From contig CAZWZF010000008.1 of NCBI GenBank assembly GCA_964638715.1, positions 99,837-163,836 of the forward strand: a stretch of 64,000 bases of DNA. The letters run 5' to 3'. Below the pieces are notes generated by a model. It saw only the letters and a list, made by a program, of their open reading frames with translations, was not told the DNA's origin and did not search any database. Shown here piece after piece: positions 43,698 through 52,207 of the stretch. Position 1 is the first letter of the stretch. Every line of letters begins with the position of its first letter. Origin of the DNA: JBAXQQ01 sp037131695. Lineage in GTDB: Bacteria > Armatimonadota > Hebobacteria > CAIYQO01. The translations under genes and the position numbers were made by a program.

Positions 43698-44561
43698 ATG
43701 AATAACAAACCATTTGAAAAATATTCTTTAGCGGAATTGCGACGGATTACCGCTTTGCTGACTAATATTATCCCGACAATTTCCCTTGGGTCGCGGTATA
43801 TTCGGTTACGCGATTTGCGGCTTCATTATTCTCCTGCTAATGTTTCATCCGGTCAGCATACTCATGATACATCAGAAGCAGTTCTTTTATTATCCGGTTC
43901 AGTTACATATACCTGGCAAGTTCCACATTTGCTAAATATTGGCGGATCTATTGTTTTCCCTCCTGATTGTATGCATGAATGGAATACTGACGATAATGAC
44001 GCTTTACGATTTGTTTTCTGGTACGAAGATGATTTATTAAAGAATTATCAGGATACCCAACAATCACCTCATCGTCCAGAGTTAGCATGGGAAACGCGCG
44101 CTTTATTCAATGACGTGCGTGAAGCCCGCCCAGGTTGGCGATTCCGTTCACAGGCTCGTTTAGGTGTAATTCTTTCCGAATTATTAGCATTGCAACATAC
44201 AGTAACATTAGCCAGTGACATGATATCGCAACAAGATTATTCAACATCTGTTGATGCATTTATTCGTGCTAATTATTTTAAACCGCTAACCTTAAAAGAA
44301 ATAGCGGATGCTATCGGAATTAGCGAACGAACATTATCCCGTCGATTCAGAGAAGAAACCGGCGTTAGTGTAATGCATAAATTAGATGTTTTTAGAATGG
44401 AAAAAGCCGGTGAATTGCTTGTTGATACCATTTTGCCTTTAAGTGAAATAAGCAAGTTAATCGGAATAATTCATCCAGGCTATTTTGCTATAAAATTTAG
44501 ACATTACTCAGGAATGACTCCTTCTCAATATAGGCAATTCCACCGATCTGGAAAATTATAG
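43698..44561 (+). CDS. AraC-family transcriptional regulator
   Basis: The 287-residue protein has an N-terminal cupin-like sensor (about 40-125; SGQHTHDTSEAVLLLSGSVT, PPDCMHEWNTDD) and a C-terminal AraC double helix-turn-helix (about 190-285; LTLKEIADAIGISERTLSRR, HPGYFAIKFRHYSGMTPSQY). It is the only plus-strand gene here and is divergent from the LacI gene and convergent with the FAD operon. Such proteins usually activate sugar-use genes. No ribosome site is seen and the -10 box is 9 bases from the ATG. The last base of its stop codon TAG (44559-44561) is the first base of a MITE-like element, so the original C-terminus may have been a few residues different. Confidence 0.92.
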   Translation: MNNKPFEKYSLAELRRITALLTNIIPTISLGSRYIRLRDLRLHYSPANVSSGQHTHDTSEAVLLLSGSVTYTWQVPHLLNIGGSIVFPPDCMHEWNTDDNDALRFVFWYEDDLLKNYQDTQQSPHRPELAWETRALFNDVREARPGWRFRSQARLGVILSELLALQHTVTLASDMISQQDYSTSVDAFIRANYFKPLTLKEIADAIGISERTLSRRFREETGVSVMHKLDVFRMEKAGELLVDTILPLSEISKLIGIIHPGYFAIKFRHYSGMTPSQYRQFHRSGKL

Positions 44562-44697
44562 AGGCTCTTACAAAACCCGGTGGGACAGACACCATCATGG
44601 CTTCGCCACTCGGTGTCAGTCCCTGATTTTCTCTCAAAAAACGATAATCAACCATCTAAAATATAGAATAAATATAGGTTTTGCAAGAGCCTGTATA
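44557..44697. mobile_element. MITE-like element, copy 2, with TATA target duplication
   Basis: A 133-bp element (44561-44693) has terminal inverted repeats AGGCTCTTACAAAACCC (44562-44578) and AGGTTTTGCAAGAGCCT (44676-44692), 15 of 17 pairing, and is flanked by TATA on both sides (44557-44560, 44694-44697). GGGACAGACACC (44582-44593) faces GGTGTCAGTCCC (44612-44623), 11 of 12 pairing. It fills the gap between the convergent araC-like and FAD genes and could act as a transcript-end hairpin. Confidence 0.82.
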
Positions 44698-44707
44698 AAA
44701 TGTCATT

Positions 44708-46111
44708 TTATTTTCTAACTGTTAGTTCTTCAAATGCAGGTTCAACATCTCTATCAATTTCAAGTTGCTTAATTAATAGTTTTGCATCAAGCAACTTGGG
44801 TGAAACATCAGCATTTATACTTAGCGCCGCCGCCGTCCCGGCCGCTTGTCCTGTAGCCATACATGTTTGTTGAATACGCAGGCTTGATTCGGCAATATGT
44901 TCTGCGGAAATACATCTGCCTGCAACCAGAAGATTATCAACATTAATTGGAATTAAACTGCCATATCGAATATCAAAATAATCTCCAGTCTTAAATCTTT
45001 CATGACGTATTTTATAACTTTCAGATTCCCTATCAACCGCAGGTGCTGTATAACTGTCAGCTGGCCAAATATCAATATCCCATGAGCTTCGTGCCACCCC
45101 ATCTGAATATTTATTAAATTCAACTGCGTCTTTTTCAGTTGCCGTGGCTAATCCATGAATCCGACGCGAAGAACGCAAACCAATATGTGAAGAAGTATCA
45201 ACAAGATAGGAATTTTCACATCCCGGCACATAATTCTTATAATAATCTGCTACCTGCCATGCCTGTTCGCGTCCTTCACGTTCTGCACGGGTAAAATCAA
45301 ATGGATCCAGCGGATTCACTTTTAACACGCGACTTGTCACCAGCAGTAATTCATTTCTATATGACGGCATTTGCCACATCCACCATTGAGCATAACCTTT
45401 GACACGACCCGTTGTAATTACAGGTGTGGTATATTTACCGCTTTTCATTGCAGCCTGAAATCCATCTTCTATCTGCTGTGCAAACTCAGGAGTGTTGAAA
45501 TTTTCCGGCTTAATCGCGTTGCCAATTCGCAGAACTTTTGTGCATGCCATCGCCCATGGATTTTTCCCATCTCCCTGATCCCAAGGAACTCTGGCATAAT
45601 TACATACTATCGCGTCTCCGGTAGCGTCAATCACCTGCTTAGCGGATATAAAACCAGTTCCCGCCTTTGTTTCAACAGTAATTCCAATGATAGTATTATT
45701 TTCTACTATCGCTCCGGAGCAATACGCATGATGCAGGATATCAGCACCTGCCTCTGTTAACAGGTCATCCCATACATACTTTACGACTTCCGGGTCAACG
45801 ATACCCCGAATTTGTCCACTGCCTATACCATCAAGTTTTTCAGAAATCCCGCCGCGTTTTTTCAAACCACGCGCATATTCATGCCAGATACCTTGAAAAT
45901 CCACACCATTAGTGCTGAGTACAACACATACAAGCTGTGATACGGTGGCGCCGCCCAGATAGCCGTCTTTTTCGATAATCAGCGTTTTTGCGCCAAGCCT
46001 TGCTGATGCTATTGCTGCCGCACACCCCGCCGGCCCGCCGCCGCAGACGACGACATCATATTCACCGAGTACGGGGATATCACGCGCGGGTTCTTGAATG
46101 GTAGTTTTCAT
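44708..46111 (-). CDS. FAD-dependent oxidoreductase (tandem copy, AT-rich)
   Basis: A 467-residue FAD_oxidored protein: PARDIPVLGEYDVVVCGGGP followed by AGCAAAIASARLG is the FAD-binding N-terminus, GYLGGATVSQLV follows at the usual place, and VDNLLVAGRCISAEH/RIQQTCMATGQAAGTAAAL is the C-terminal FAD-contacting part. The frame is open to 46150, but the ATG at 46111 overlaps the upstream stop (ATGA). It is a close paralogue of the next protein, with the same motifs in the same order, yet its gene is AT-rich (about 43% GC in a sampled line against about 65% in its neighbour). The substrate is unknown. It is the last gene of the large operon. Confidence 0.85.
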   Translation of the reverse strand: MKTTIQEPARDIPVLGEYDVVVCGGGPAGCAAAIASARLGAKTLIIEKDGYLGGATVSQLVCVVLSTNGVDFQGIWHEYARGLKKRGGISEKLDGIGSGQIRGIVDPEVVKYVWDDLLTEAGADILHHAYCSGAIVENNTIIGITVETKAGTGFISAKQVIDATGDAIVCNYARVPWDQGDGKNPWAMACTKVLRIGNAIKPENFNTPEFAQQIEDGFQAAMKSGKYTTPVITTGRVKGYAQWWMWQMPSYRNELLLVTSRVLKVNPLDPFDFTRAEREGREQAWQVADYYKNYVPGCENSYLVDTSSHIGLRSSRRIHGLATATEKDAVEFNKYSDGVARSSWDIDIWPADSYTAPAVDRESESYKIRHERFKTGDYFDIRYGSLIPINVDNLLVAGRCISAEHIAESSLRIQQTCMATGQAAGTAAALSINADVSPKLLDAKLLIKQLEIDRDVEPAFEELTVRK

Positions 46112-47544
46112 ATTGTCTTCCTTTGCGGATTGATTGCGATCAAGCCGCATAGTTCCGGGAATGCCGGCTCGATGTCGCGGTCCTTTTCCAATTGTGCAAC
46201 CACGAGCGCCGGATCGAGTTCACGTGGAGTTGTGTCCGCCTGCAGGCTTAGCGCCGCCGCAGTCCCTGCCGCCTGACCTGTTGACTGGCAGGTTTGCTGG
46301 ATTCGCAGGGATGCCTGGGCGGTGCGTTCGGCGGAGATGCAACGTCCTGCCACCAGCAGGTTATCGACACCGGCAGCCACCAGGCAGCCATAACGAATAT
46401 CGAAGAAATCACCCGCAAGCATTTTGGCTTTCCGCAACTGATAGGCATCCGATTCCCGATCCACGGCAGGTGCACTGTAACTCTCCGCCGGCCAAATATC
46501 GATATCCCAGGAACTGCGGGCGATACTATCTGCGTATTTACGGAACAACAACGCGTCGTCGCCCGTCACCGTCGCCATGCCGCGGATGCGCCGGCTGTCG
46601 CGCAGACCAATGTGGGCACTGGTATCCAGCAGGTAAGCCTGTGCATAGCCTGGAGCGAAACGTTTCAAGGCATCAGCACATTGCCAGACCTGCTCGCGCC
46701 CTTCGCGTTCGGCGCGGGTGAGATCCCACGGATCGAGCGGATTGACTTGCAGCACACGGCTGGCGAACACGTTCATCTCTGTCCGGTACGGCATCACACT
46801 CGGATGCACCCAGTTTGCCATACCATAGCTGATGCCGCGGCCATTAGCCAGAACCGGCGTGTCATACTCGCCACGAGCGACAGCAATCGCCACAGCCTCT
46901 TTAGCTGCCAGCACCGCCTCCACCGAGTAGCCCTCTTCCGGCCAGTGAACATTGCCCATACGGAAAACCTTGGTCAAGGATTGACCCCAGGTATGAGTTC
47001 CGTCACCCTGCTCCCAGGGAACACCCGCCGCCGCGCAGATAGCACCGTCCGCCGTGCAATCAATAACCCGTTTGGCCAGAATCGCCTGCCGTCCGGCACG
47101 GGTCTCGACCACTACTCCGCGACAATCCCCGTCCTCGACGATGGCATCGGCGCACAAGGCATGCAGTAATTGCCGCGCACCCGCCGCCATCAGCAGATCG
47201 TCCCAAGCATACTTTACCACTTCGGGATCGACACCACCGCGAAACTGAGGTGGCTGCCCCACCAGCGCACAGGCTCCTTCACGCTGCCGCAACGCGCGAA
47301 TCCACTCGTGCCAGATGCCTTGAAAATCCACGCCGTTGGTACTGAGAATATGGCTCACCAGTTGCGAGACCGTCGCTCCACCCAGGTAGCCATCTTTCTC
47401 GATGAGGAGAGTCTCCGCGCCAAGTCGAGCCGCGGCAATCGCCGCCGCACACCCCGCCGCACCGCCGCCGCAGACGACGACATCGAATTTACCGAGTACG
47501 GGGATCTCGCGGGCAGGTTCGTTCACTGTTTGTTGCTCTTTCAT
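46108..47544 (-). CDS. FAD-dependent oxidoreductase (tandem copy, GC-rich)
   Basis: A 478-residue FAD_oxidored protein with PAREIPVLGKFDVVVCGGGA followed by AGCAAAIAAARLG, IEKDGYLGGATVSQLVSHIL, VKYAWDDLLMAAGARQLLHA and the C-terminal GVDNLLVAGRCISAERTAQA. It closely parallels the protein encoded at 44708-46111 (same ordered motifs, including STNGVDFQGIWHE and RSSWDIDIWPA), so one arose by duplication or both were acquired separately. No signal peptide; cytoplasmic. An AAAGAGGAAC ribosome site precedes the ATG. It ends with an ATGA overlap into the next gene. A sugar or sugar-acid oxidation is plausible but not shown. Confidence 0.85.
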   Translation of the reverse strand: MKEQQTVNEPAREIPVLGKFDVVVCGGGAAGCAAAIAAARLGAETLLIEKDGYLGGATVSQLVSHILSTNGVDFQGIWHEWIRALRQREGACALVGQPPQFRGGVDPEVVKYAWDDLLMAAGARQLLHALCADAIVEDGDCRGVVVETRAGRQAILAKRVIDCTADGAICAAAGVPWEQGDGTHTWGQSLTKVFRMGNVHWPEEGYSVEAVLAAKEAVAIAVARGEYDTPVLANGRGISYGMANWVHPSVMPYRTEMNVFASRVLQVNPLDPWDLTRAEREGREQVWQCADALKRFAPGYAQAYLLDTSAHIGLRDSRRIRGMATVTGDDALLFRKYADSIARSSWDIDIWPAESYSAPAVDRESDAYQLRKAKMLAGDFFDIRYGCLVAAGVDNLLVAGRCISAERTAQASLRIQQTCQSTGQAAGTAAALSLQADTTPRELDPALVVAQLEKDRDIEPAFPELCGLIAINPQRKTI

Positions 47545-47567
47545 ATTGTTCCTCTTTCATTATTCTT

Positions 47568-48971
47568 TCAGCCACGCAACGCCTCCGCGTCCACAATGGC
47601 ACCTTGGGATCGCAATGCCGTTCGGAGCGTGGCGATGTCAACGGCTGCGAACGACCGATCTAACGTGACGACCTGCGCCGCCGCCAAACCAGCCGCTTCG
47701 CCCATGGCCATCACCGGCCCCATCACTCGCATCGGACCGAGTACATCGCGTTCGACCGAAACGGCTCGCCCCGGGCAGATCACATTTCGCAGTCCTCTGG
47801 GAACCATGATCCGATAAGGGATCGGCACAACAGGCGGTTTAGAAACGCCATGCATAGGTTGCGTGCCGTCGCTTTTGGCCAGATCCCAACCGTAAGGGGT
47901 GAAACCAATGGTGTCCGGGAACTCACGCCCGTCCCGTACATCCGCCACCGTCAGCCGATACTCGCCGGTAATCCGCCGGGTCTCGCGTACCCCAAGATCC
48001 ATTGCCACCGCGCGAATCCGAGCGTTGGCGCACCCGGGATAGTGACGCTGGAACAGGCGAAGCGTTTTTTCATTTCTGTCGCGCACCGCCACCAGAGCGC
48101 CGGTACGTGACGCGGAATCGGTGCCGTCCACTCCCGGGAACGGCAGGCCGTTGACCATGAATGACCCATACCGGGGCATCTTGACAAAGATCGTAATGCT
48201 ATAATTAAAGCAGTCCTCCCCTTGGTTGCGGAGTTTGGTTAGGAGTTTCTTGAACCGCGGATCGTCTTCGCGCACGACATAATCCATCAACGCGGCTTCG
48301 TCCACATTGTCGAGATGGAAAATGAGGCTGACGACACACATCTCCCCACTCTTTTCGTCACCCTTCACGAACTCGCATCCCGCCTGCGCCGCGACATCGG
48401 CGTCGCCAGTGGCGTCCACGAACGCGGTTCCTTCCACGGCAAACAGCCCCTCTTTGCCAGCAAGCACGACATGAGTCACCCGGCCGCAATCGGTGATTAC
48501 GTCGGCAACATGCGTCTGAAGAAGGATTTCGACGCCCGCGGCAATCAGTTTCTGTTCGATAAACGACGCCATGGCGAACGGGTCAAACGGAATGCCGTCA
48601 ATCAGCCCTTTGTATTGTCCGTAGGGGATGTAGGGAACATCTGCAAAATCTTCCGCTCGCGGTATGACAGCAATACCCAGTGCCGCCGCCTCCTGGATGA
48701 ATTCCCGGCAGATGCCGCCGACGACATACTGCGTCCCATTATTCATCCTGACGCCAAGCCAATGCGAGACCAAACCCGCGGTTCCCATGCCGCCCACCAC
48801 GCCTTGCCGCTCAACCAGCAAGACGGAAAGCCCGCTTCGTCGAGCGGCCAGCGCGGCCGAGAATCCGGCCGGGCCGCCGCCACACACCACCACATCGTAT
48901 CGCCCATGTACCGGAAGGTTCCGATTGATTGCCACTGTGCCACTGCTGTTGCCATTATTCTTATTCATCAT
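47568..48971 (-). CDS. FAD-dependent oxidoreductase
   Basis: A 467-residue FAD_oxidored protein: LPVHGRYDVVVCGGGPAGFS is the FAD-binding start, VERQGVVGGMGTAGLVSHWL follows, and RGLRNVICPGRAVSVERDVL with MAMGEAAGLAAAQVV forms the C-terminal part. It belongs with the 460-residue protein (50074-51456) in a sub-group that shares GGMGTxGLVSHWLG and PIPYRxMVPxxxxNxICPGRA, distinct from the two tandem copies downstream. The start is placed at 48971 (AGGAGCAG ribosome site), overlapping the URO-D-like stop by ATGA. Confidence 0.86.
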   Translation of the reverse strand: MMNKNNGNSSGTVAINRNLPVHGRYDVVVCGGGPAGFSAALAARRSGLSVLLVERQGVVGGMGTAGLVSHWLGVRMNNGTQYVVGGICREFIQEAAALGIAVIPRAEDFADVPYIPYGQYKGLIDGIPFDPFAMASFIEQKLIAAGVEILLQTHVADVITDCGRVTHVVLAGKEGLFAVEGTAFVDATGDADVAAQAGCEFVKGDEKSGEMCVVSLIFHLDNVDEAALMDYVVREDDPRFKKLLTKLRNQGEDCFNYSITIFVKMPRYGSFMVNGLPFPGVDGTDSASRTGALVAVRDRNEKTLRLFQRHYPGCANARIRAVAMDLGVRETRRITGEYRLTVADVRDGREFPDTIGFTPYGWDLAKSDGTQPMHGVSKPPVVPIPYRIMVPRGLRNVICPGRAVSVERDVLGPMRVMGPVMAMGEAAGLAAAQVVTLDRSFAAVDIATLRTALRSQGAIVDAEALRG

Positions 48972-50077
48972 CTGCTCCTATAACCTCGTGAATGATCCCG
49001 GACGAAACGCAATAATTCTTCACCCTCACCACGCGACGCCACTTCAGCGCGCAGGACGATGCGCCCTTTGCTCAGTGTGCCGATGTGCTGGCGAATTTCT
49101 GCAGGTGAGGCCGATACGATCAGCGGCTTCAAGCCCACTACATCCAGAACGTCATCGAGTTTTGCCATCACCGGCTTGTTGACATCGCTCACCAGTTGCA
49201 GAAAGGCAATTCCCGGCAGATCCACCACATTCGGCAATTGATGCAGGCCGCCCGAATGCATGTGCAACACAGTACCTGACCGGTGTGTGGTCAACCGCTC
49301 CAGCCATGGCCGCTCAGCTTCCCTGAATGTGTCGGGGCTAATCTGATTCGAAGAATCGATTGTCGTAATCAGTCCCGCACCGGGAGCGAACACGTTATAG
49401 CCCCACCCATAAGCGGCCCAGCCGGACAGAGACTGATTCGCGCTGTAATCCGGTAAGCCGCCGTTGATGGCATCAATCGCCGCGCTGATGAAATCCAGCA
49501 GAGCGGGCAGACGTTCCGGCTCAGAGACGACGTCCATGTACAAGTCGTTTCCGCGAAGATCCCAAGCCAGGTCCAGCAGCCCATTGTGCTGCGGCGGTTG
49601 GATGGGAATCCGCCCATTGGCGGCGTCAATGGCGAACTGGTACCCATCGCGATAAAACCGCCACCAGAAATTGTTGTCGTCAAGGATACAGGACAATTCA
49701 CTCACCTGATCGATCGAGGTGAGGCAATGCTCCGCCCACGCCGAATGTTCCGTGCTCTTGATTAGCCGGTCTTTGATAATCAAACTGTAAAGATATGGTG
49801 TCAACAGCAACTTGATGGCGGGAATATAGTCGTCGTCCAACGGATGCAATTTGTTCTCCTCGATCACCTCGTCAACCCATCCCTGGTAAATGCGCAACCG
49901 GTGTTCATCCTGTCGTATATCCAACCGCCAAAAATGTCGAATCAGGTCGTGAATCTGGAACAGATTATGAGCCTGGTCATGACATCGTATATTGACGAGT
50001 AATGCCGGTTCCTGGACGGCATGAAATCGTTCATACCGCGCCAAGCGTGTTGCAAGATCAATTGTACTGTTATTCAT
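48968..50077 (-). CDS. Divergent URO-D superfamily protein
   Basis: The 369-residue protein fits the URO-D fold by its C-terminal pattern: a strand-helix with TVLHMHSGGLHQLPNVVDLP in place of the usual HxCG segment, then VSDVNKPVMAKLDDVLD. The cysteine of the metal motif is replaced by Gly (HSGG), so methyltransferase-type zinc binding may be absent. It is flanked by two FAD oxidoreductase genes with ATGA overlaps on both sides, which implies a joint task. Recognition is weaker than for the other URO-D proteins here. Confidence 0.6.
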   Translation of the reverse strand: MNNSTIDLATRLARYERFHAVQEPALLVNIRCHDQAHNLFQIHDLIRHFWRLDIRQDEHRLRIYQGWVDEVIEENKLHPLDDDYIPAIKLLLTPYLYSLIIKDRLIKSTEHSAWAEHCLTSIDQVSELSCILDDNNFWWRFYRDGYQFAIDAANGRIPIQPPQHNGLLDLAWDLRGNDLYMDVVSEPERLPALLDFISAAIDAINGGLPDYSANQSLSGWAAYGWGYNVFAPGAGLITTIDSSNQISPDTFREAERPWLERLTTHRSGTVLHMHSGGLHQLPNVVDLPGIAFLQLVSDVNKPVMAKLDDVLDVVGLKPLIVSASPAEIRQHIGTLSKGRIVLRAEVASRGEGEELLRFVRDHSRGYRSR

Positions 50078-51456
50078 GCTATATCTACCACACTAATAAT
50101 TGCGCCATTTTCATGCAAGGTATTTCGTAAAGTTTCAATATCTACATCTGCAAATGAAACATTCTGTGATACAACCTGCGATGCTGCAACGCCTGCTGCC
50201 TCACCCATTGCCATTACTGGCGCCATTACCCGCAACGGACCAAGTACATCACGTTCCACGGAAATCGCACGTCCCGGACAGATCAGATTTTTCACTACTT
50301 GTGGTACCATGACCCGATATGGAATAGGCGTAGGGTATGGCGCCTTGCGCCCTTCCATCGGCTGATGGCTTGGCCGTTTCGGGTCTGGCAAGTCCCACCA
50401 ATAGCCGGAAAGACCAATGGTATCTGCGAACACTTTTCCTGTGACCAAGTCGTCGACGGACAGGACATAATCACCGACAATCCGTCGCGTCTCGCGCACC
50501 CCCAGCAGTGTGGCCACCGCTTTGATGCGGGCATGGGCACAGCCCGGGATGTACTTGCGCATCAAACCCACAAGTTGTTGTGTCTCCTCACGCCCCCGAA
50601 TCATCCCCCGCGTCAGCGACCGCGGATCCGTACCGTCGATGCCGACCAGCCGCGAGGTGTTGATCATCATCACGCCCGGTTCCTGCAACTGCACGCTGAT
50701 GAAGATCTCATAGGGGAAGGTCCATTCCCCAATGGCGCGCAAAGCCAGAATCAATTCCTTGAGCCGTGGCGACTCCTTGTCCTGAATGTAGGCAGATAGT
50801 GCGGTCTGGTCGACGTTGTCGACATGGAACATCAGGGTCGTCGGCGTCATCAGGTGATCACCATCACGCCCCAGAACGGTTGGACATCCGGCGTACGCGG
50901 CCACATCGGCATCGCCGGTGGCATCGACCACGGCACGTGCAGCAACCACCTGTATCCCAGACTTATTGGCGATGAGCAGGTGGTTAATTTGCCCATCCAC
51001 CACCATGGCATCGACCACCCGGGTTTCAAACAGGATTTCCACCCCATCCGTCATCATTTTGCGGTCAAGATACGCCGCCATGGAAAAGGGATCAAAAGGC
51101 ACGCCATGCACCAGACCATTGAACCATCCATGGGGTGGGTATTTCACGCCGGCGTCTTCCCGCGGCAAAAGCGCGAAGCCTTGCGCGGCAGCTTCTTCGG
51201 ATAGTTCACGAAATATTCCGCCTACTATCCATTTCCCATCCGCGGTGCGACCACCAAGCCAATGGCTTACCAGCCCCGATGTGCCCATACCGCCCAGTTG
51301 TCCCTGGCTTTCAATTATCAGTACAGACATACCAGATCTTCGCGCTGACAACGCTGCCGCGCAGCCTGCTGGTCCCCCGCCGCAAACGACAACATCATAT
51401 TCCCCGAAAACGGGGATGTCACGGGCTGGTATGTGAATGGTATGTTCGATAATCAT
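50074..51456 (-). CDS. FAD-dependent oxidoreductase following RraA-like gene
   Basis: A 460-residue FAD_oxidored protein: IPARDIPVFGEYDVVVCGGG, then PAGCAAALSARRSG, IESQGQLGGMGTSGLVSHWL, and C-terminal VKNLICPGRAISVERDVLGP/MAMGEAAGVAASQVV. The frame is open to 51522, but the ATG at 51456 lies one base after the RraA-like stop (TAAGATG) and gives the standard N-terminus. Both ends of the gene are AT-rich (sampled lines 35-48% GC) while the middle reaches 65-68%, which suggests recombination between diverged copies. Remnants of a similar RraA-FAD pair lie at 25429-25500 and 25093-25365. Confidence 0.87.
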   Translation of the reverse strand: MIIEHTIHIPARDIPVFGEYDVVVCGGGPAGCAAALSARRSGMSVLIIESQGQLGGMGTSGLVSHWLGGRTADGKWIVGGIFRELSEEAAAQGFALLPREDAGVKYPPHGWFNGLVHGVPFDPFSMAAYLDRKMMTDGVEILFETRVVDAMVVDGQINHLLIANKSGIQVVAARAVVDATGDADVAAYAGCPTVLGRDGDHLMTPTTLMFHVDNVDQTALSAYIQDKESPRLKELILALRAIGEWTFPYEIFISVQLQEPGVMMINTSRLVGIDGTDPRSLTRGMIRGREETQQLVGLMRKYIPGCAHARIKAVATLLGVRETRRIVGDYVLSVDDLVTGKVFADTIGLSGYWWDLPDPKRPSHQPMEGRKAPYPTPIPYRVMVPQVVKNLICPGRAISVERDVLGPLRVMAPVMAMGEAAGVAASQVVSQNVSFADVDIETLRNTLHENGAIISVVDIA

Positions 51457-51457
51457 C

Positions 51458-52207
51458 TTACCATTCTCCCTTTTTACCAAAGTTTTCTTTAGCTGCTTTG
51501 TTAAACTCAGCGCCTGCGGCATTAATTCTGTTTAATATTTCTTCAACAGTGCATCCTGCGGCACCACGTGCTGCCGGAATTACTGTATTGCATTCGTTGC
51601 TGTCCATAAACTTTGCCGCTTCCAATAATCCGGATTCGTCTTCATGTGGAATAACCAGAAATCCATGTTTATCTGCATGAATAAGTTGTCCTGGTTTCAC
51701 TGTTCTGCCAAAAACTTCCACTTCGCAGTTCCAATGTACCGGACATGAAAAAGAATGACCTACGCATAACCTGCGCGCAATTGCTTTAAATCCGGCGTTA
51801 TTCATCTCGTCGAGATCCCGGATAGCTCCATCGGTAATAGTACCAACACAACCCAAGGCGCGGTGAATATTACTGTTTACTTCACCCCAGAAAGCACCAA
51901 TTACGTTTGGCTTGTCCATATCTTGAACAACTACAATCTTTGGTCCCGGTATGCTGGCAATATATGTGCGATATTCACTCCAGGCATTGGGATTGTCATG
52001 CGGATGCTTCGGATTGCTTGGCTCGAATTGCACCGTCGCCGCGTAGCCGACCATCGGTCCCATTTGTGGCATAAAGTCGCGACATTCCTCGATATTAAAA
52101 CCTTCTTTAGAAATATCGTGACTGGTTATTTGTTCCCAACCATTATAGATGGTCGGGGTATTCCAGCGTTTTAGCTGGAGAAGTTCTGCATGGGTTAACA
52201 TAATCAA
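51458..52207 (-). CDS. RraA-like protein (HMG/CHA aldolase-type fold)
   Basis: The 249-residue protein matches the RraA-like family: VVVQDMDKPNVIGAFWGEVN and GCVGTITDGAIRDLDEM form the ligand-binding core, followed by PVHWNCEVEVFGRTVKPGQL and HADKHGFLVIP. Members include 4-hydroxy-4-methyl-2-oxoglutarate/oxaloacetate aldolases and the RNase E inhibitor RraA; in catabolic operons an aldolase or decarboxylase role on an oxidised sugar is more likely. It starts in an ATGA overlap with the URO-D gene and is followed one base later by the FAD oxidoreductase gene. The start may be 52207 or the ATG at 52201. Confidence 0.85.
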   Translation of the reverse strand: MIMLTHAELLQLKRWNTPTIYNGWEQITSHDISKEGFNIEECRDFMPQMGPMVGYAATVQFEPSNPKHPHDNPNAWSEYRTYIASIPGPKIVVVQDMDKPNVIGAFWGEVNSNIHRALGCVGTITDGAIRDLDEMNNAGFKAIARRLCVGHSFSCPVHWNCEVEVFGRTVKPGQLIHADKHGFLVIPHEDESGLLEAAKFMDSNECNTVIPAARGAAGCTVEEILNRINAAGAEFNKAAKENFGKKGEW

